Positions 8,619 to 10,641 of a stretch of DNA of 10,641 nucleotides are shown here, one piece after another. The stretch's first letter is position 1. Each line of letters opens with the position of its first letter. The position numbers and the translations under genes are program-made. The notes under the pieces were generated by a model. It was not told the DNA's origin. It ran no database searches and saw only the letters and a program-made list of their open reading frames with translations. This DNA is from Deltaproteobacteria bacterium (GTDB lineage Bacteria > Desulfobacterota > Binatia > Binatales > Binataceae), in contig JAJYMR010000296.1 in assembly GCA_021786815.1 (NCBI GenBank), positions 1-10,641 of the forward strand, written 5' to 3'.

Positions 8619-8660
8619 GTTGAACGGACCGCCTGGAAAGTGCGGAATCCGGCGACGGCG

Positions 8661-8669
8661 ATCCTAGCA
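8661..8669 (-). promoter_or_regulatory. Candidate extended -10 for the rhodanese operon
   Basis: On the minus strand TGC directly precedes TAGGAT (8666-8661), an extended -10 element with four of six matches in the hexamer. No good -35 is seen at 17 bases, which an extended -10 can tolerate. It would give a leader of about 65-70 bases containing the repeat pair described separately. It lies in the 117-base gap after the nitroreductase gene, supporting separate transcription of the three downstream genes. Confidence 0.25.
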
Positions 8670-8703
8670 GAAAAGCAGCCGATAGGCGCCACGGGCGCGG
8701 GTG

Positions 8704-9216
8704 CTACGGTTTAGGGTTGCCGTAGCGCTCGTGATGCACGACCTCGGAGCGTTTTTTGAGCGGACGCACCTGCGCGGGCGTCTTCGGGTCAACGTAGCCG
8801 AAGGGCAGCACGGTAAAGATGGCCCATCCCTGCGGCACGCCGAGCAGCTTCGCGATACGCTCCTGGTCGAAGTTGCCGACCCAGCAGGTGCCAAGGCCAA
8901 GCGCCCACGCGGCGGTCGCCATATTCTGAACAGCCTGTCCGCAATCGACATCGGCCCATCGCGTGTTCGAGAGATCCTTTGGTACGACGACCGCCGAAGG
9001 CGCGTCGGCAACGAAGCGGCCGGTCGAGCAAAGCTCGCCGAGCGACTTCAGCGTCGCGCGGTCGCGCACCACGATGAACTGCCAGGGCTGCAGGTTGCGC
9101 GCGCTCATCGCATGACGGGCGGCATCGACGATCTGCGCGAGCTTTTCCGGTTCCACGGATTTGTCCAGGAACGCGCGCTGCACTTTGCGGGTCATTATTG
9201 CCTGGAGCGTGTCCAC
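8704..9216 (-). CDS. Nitroreductase-family FMN protein
   Basis: 170 residues. It belongs to the NfsB/FRase I-like nitroreductase superfamily: FMN-dependent, usually dimeric oxidoreductases using NAD(P)H to reduce nitro compounds, quinones or other acceptors. FMN-site features are TRKVQR near the N-terminus (9-14), SARNLQPWQFIVV (38-50), DCGQAVQNMATAAWALGLG (91-109) and PFGYVDPKTP (138-147). An upstream ATG at 9270 exists, but the GTG at 9216 is the better start: GGAGG lies eight bases upstream (9225-9229) and the product begins MDTLQAIMTR, the family's usual N-terminus. The substrate cannot be read from sequence. It is divergent from the SDR gene across about 140 bases and followed on the same strand by the rhodanese operon. 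Confidence 0.9.
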   Translation of the reverse strand: MDTLQAIMTRKVQRAFLDKSVEPEKLAQIVDAARHAMSARNLQPWQFIVVRDRATLKSLGELCSTGRFVADAPSAVVVPKDLSNTRWADVDCGQAVQNMATAAWALGLGTCWVGNFDQERIAKLLGVPQGWAIFTVLPFGYVDPKTPAQVRPLKKRSEVVHHERYGNPKP

Positions 9217-9356
9217 GCGGAGAACCTCCGTTGCTTCGGTGTCCAGCGGGCGAAAGCGCGGCGCGTACACGGCTGCGCCGGCTGTCCCGAACCTCGAAAA
9301 CTTTTGTAGTATCAGGCCGCCGATAATTCCAGTTGAAAATTGGCTTGGAGGTAAGG

Positions 9357-10148
9357 ATGCGGTTAAAGGACAGGGTTGCGCTGATCACGGGCGGCGGAAA
9401 AGGAATTGGACGGGCGATAGCCCTTGCGTTCGCGGCCGAGGGCGCTGACGTCGCGCTCTGCTCGCGCACCGACAGCGATCTTCGAAACGTCGCGACGGAA
9501 GTGGAGCGCCTAGGCCGTCGATGCTTCGTGCGCCGCGCCGACGTGACCGTGAAAGACGAATGCGTGGCCACGGTCGAGGCCGCGCTCAGGCATTTCGGCC
9601 ATATCGATATCCTGGTCAACAACGCCGGCGGCGGCGATGTCGCGGACTATCGCACCCTCCTCGAGATGGACGACAAGTGCTGGTTCGACAATATCGCGCT
9701 CAACCTGCACGGCACGTGGTACTTCACCAAGGCGATACTGCCCCACATGGTCGAGCGAGGCTACGGGCGAATCGTAAATATCGCCTCGGTCGCGGGACTT
9801 CAGGGCGTGCCTCGCCTCGGAGCCTACGCCGCGGCCAAGCACGGCGTGATCGGGCTGAGCCGCACGCTCGCGCTCGAGTGCGGCGAGTACGGGATCACCT
9901 GCAACGTGATATGCCCCGGGCCGACTCGCGCGGGATGGACGATCAGCGACACGGGAGTGGGCAAAATCGCAGAGCGTTACGGGCTCTCGGTCGATGAATA
10001 CAACGCCCGGGCGGTTGCGGGCGGAGCGATCAAGCGGATGGTCGAGCCGGAGGAAGTCGCGGAACTGGCGGTATATTTCGCGAGCGAAAAAAGCGGCGCC
10101 ACGACCGGGCAATCGGTCTCGGTCTGCGGCGGTTTCAACATGCACTGA
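9357..10148 (+). CDS. Short-chain dehydrogenase/reductase, FabG-like
   Basis: 263 residues, a complete classical SDR. The dinucleotide-binding motif is TGGGKGIG (11-18), followed by the adenine-site Asp in ADVT (61-64) and NNAGGG (88-93). The catalytic tetrad is Asn116, Ser144 (NIASVAG), Tyr157 and Lys161 (YAAAK), and ICPGPT (185-190) is the PG turn. Arg37 after the second beta strand (CSRT) hints at NADP(H) preference. The segment between about 190 and 225 forms the substrate loop and differs from plain FabG, so acyl-ACP reduction is only one possibility. Related enzymes act on hydroxyacyl-CoA, sugar or alcohol substrates. The ATG is chosen over an in-frame TTG eight codons earlier because GGAGG (9347-9351) lies five bases before it. 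The gene is unrelated in position to the partial SDR at the left edge. Confidence 0.92.
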   Translation: MRLKDRVALITGGGKGIGRAIALAFAAEGADVALCSRTDSDLRNVATEVERLGRRCFVRRADVTVKDECVATVEAALRHFGHIDILVNNAGGGDVADYRTLLEMDDKCWFDNIALNLHGTWYFTKAILPHMVERGYGRIVNIASVAGLQGVPRLGAYAAAKHGVIGLSRTLALECGEYGITCNVICPGPTRAGWTISDTGVGKIAERYGLSVDEYNARAVAGGAIKRMVEPEEVAELAVYFASEKSGATTGQSVSVCGGFNMH

Positions 10149-10271
10149 GCAGTATCTGCGAGGAACGGCGCGCAGCTTTCCGGATCACGCCTCTTATTCG
10201 AGATGGCGCGCGTGACGACGCCTGCGATCCCCCCCGTCGCGAGCCCCGTTTCCGCCCTGGCCCGAAGCGAT

Positions 10272-10559
10272 TCAGTCGCGGTTGCGCCGGTAGACGCAGA
10301 ACTCTTCCTCGAGCTTAGCGGCGCGCTCCTGGACCGAAGAAAGACGCTGTGTGCCAAGCATGAACTGTACGAGTTCCTCGTGTCCGACTTGTCCTCCCGG
10401 GCTCAACGTATCGACCAACTCCTCGATCAGGCCCGGAAACTTCTCGCTCGGGATGTAATAATTGGCCCATCCGAAGTTGCAATGGCGATGCAGGATCTTT
10501 GCGATCGCCTTCTCGAGCATGCTGCGCCGATCGGTTCCGCGGTCTTGTTCGCCCCTCAA
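10272..10559 (-). CDS. Hypothetical small protein
   Basis: I do not recognise this protein. The stop is a TGA at 10274-10272. Three starts are possible: an ATG at 10619 (115 residues, no clear ribosome site), a TTG at 10559 (95 residues, GGAG eight bases upstream, used here) and an ATG at 10520 (82 residues, MLEKAIAKIL, no ribosome site). The frame stays open to the right edge, so a longer gene cannot be excluded. The region from MLEK onward looks like real protein, with mixed hydrophobic and charged helices, a segment GWANYYIPSEKFPGLIEELV, and a charged C-terminus. By my count about 74 percent of its codons end in G or C, against about 65 percent for the opposing plus-strand frame. The part upstream of MLEK is Arg/Gly-rich and may not be translated. 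No signal peptide or membrane helix is seen. Confidence 0.45.
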   Translation of the reverse strand: MRGEQDRGTDRRSMLEKAIAKILHRHCNFGWANYYIPSEKFPGLIEELVDTLSPGGQVGHEELVQFMLGTQRLSSVQERAAKLEEEFCVYRRNRD

Positions 10560-10641
10560 TTCAAATTCTCCGCGCTTGGTGGATTTGTTATGCCCGCCCT
10601 TTGGCCGCGACCGTCTCATCCGGCTCGTCGGCCCACAGGAT

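Noticed and set aside
9217..9270. Upstream ATG for the nitroreductase at 9270
   Set aside because: It lacks a ribosome site, while the GTG at 9216 has GGAGG at eight bases and gives the family's usual start.
8701..9309. 202-codon plus-strand frame opposite the nitroreductase gene
   Set aside because: It is antisense to a clear FMN nitroreductase and shows no recognisable protein features.
10149..10271. Terminator after the FabG-like SDR gene
   Set aside because: Only very short stems are found around the seven-C run and none is followed by a T-run; termination may be Rho-dependent or lie further on.

Overview
This is a 10.6 kb stretch of GC-rich bacterial chromosome carrying mostly metabolic and housekeeping genes, most of them on the minus strand. 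I see no phage, transposon, CRISPR, rRNA or tRNA signature. The mix fits a free-living, deep-branching Gram-negative-type soil or subsurface bacterium: a two-subunit KorAB with fused gamma-alpha chain, a PduO-type B12 adenosyltransferase, a rhodanese, an ETHE1/glyoxalase-II-like hydrolase, a DUF6632-like membrane protein and several Rossmann oxidoreductases. A Binatota/Desulfobacterota-like lineage is my guess; the sequence does not prove the taxon.

Layout, left to right. (1) 3-422 (+): C-terminal part of a short-chain dehydrogenase cut by the window edge. (2) 594-3499 (-): korA and korB, a 2-oxoacid:ferredoxin oxidoreductase, ending at a clear rho-independent terminator (543-569) and preceded by a structured leader with a candidate promoter (3537-3615). 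(3) 3713-6039 (-): ligA followed by an acylphosphatase gene whose ATG overlaps the ligA stop (ATGA). A doubtful 60-codon ORF fills the space between this pair and korA. (4) 6314-6721 (+): a four-helix membrane protein resembling DUF6632, convergent with the next block. (5) 6764-9216 (-): nitroreductase, then rhodanese, PduO-type adenosyltransferase and metallo-beta-lactamase hydrolase; the last three are tightly spaced and look like one operon. (6) 9357-10148 (+): a complete FabG-like SDR, divergent from the nitroreductase. (7) 10272-10559 (-): an unrecognised small protein near the right edge, with a competing open frame on the opposite strand.

How the genes work together: KorAB links 2-oxoglutarate (or a related 2-oxoacid) and CoA to succinyl-CoA (or equivalent), CO2 and reduced ferredoxin. 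The rhodanese/MBL pair suggests handling of persulfide sulfur or glutathione thioesters, and the adenosyltransferase supplies adenosylcobalamin. Any functional tie between the sulfur enzymes and the B12 enzyme is inferred only from the shared operon. LigA and acylphosphatase are probably co-translated for expression reasons rather than because they share a pathway.

I did not find a convincing previously undescribed system. The points most worth a second look are the korA leader and the small ORF overlapping it, the rhodanese-PduO-MBL operon with its repeat-bearing leader, and the two opposing reading frames at the right edge.
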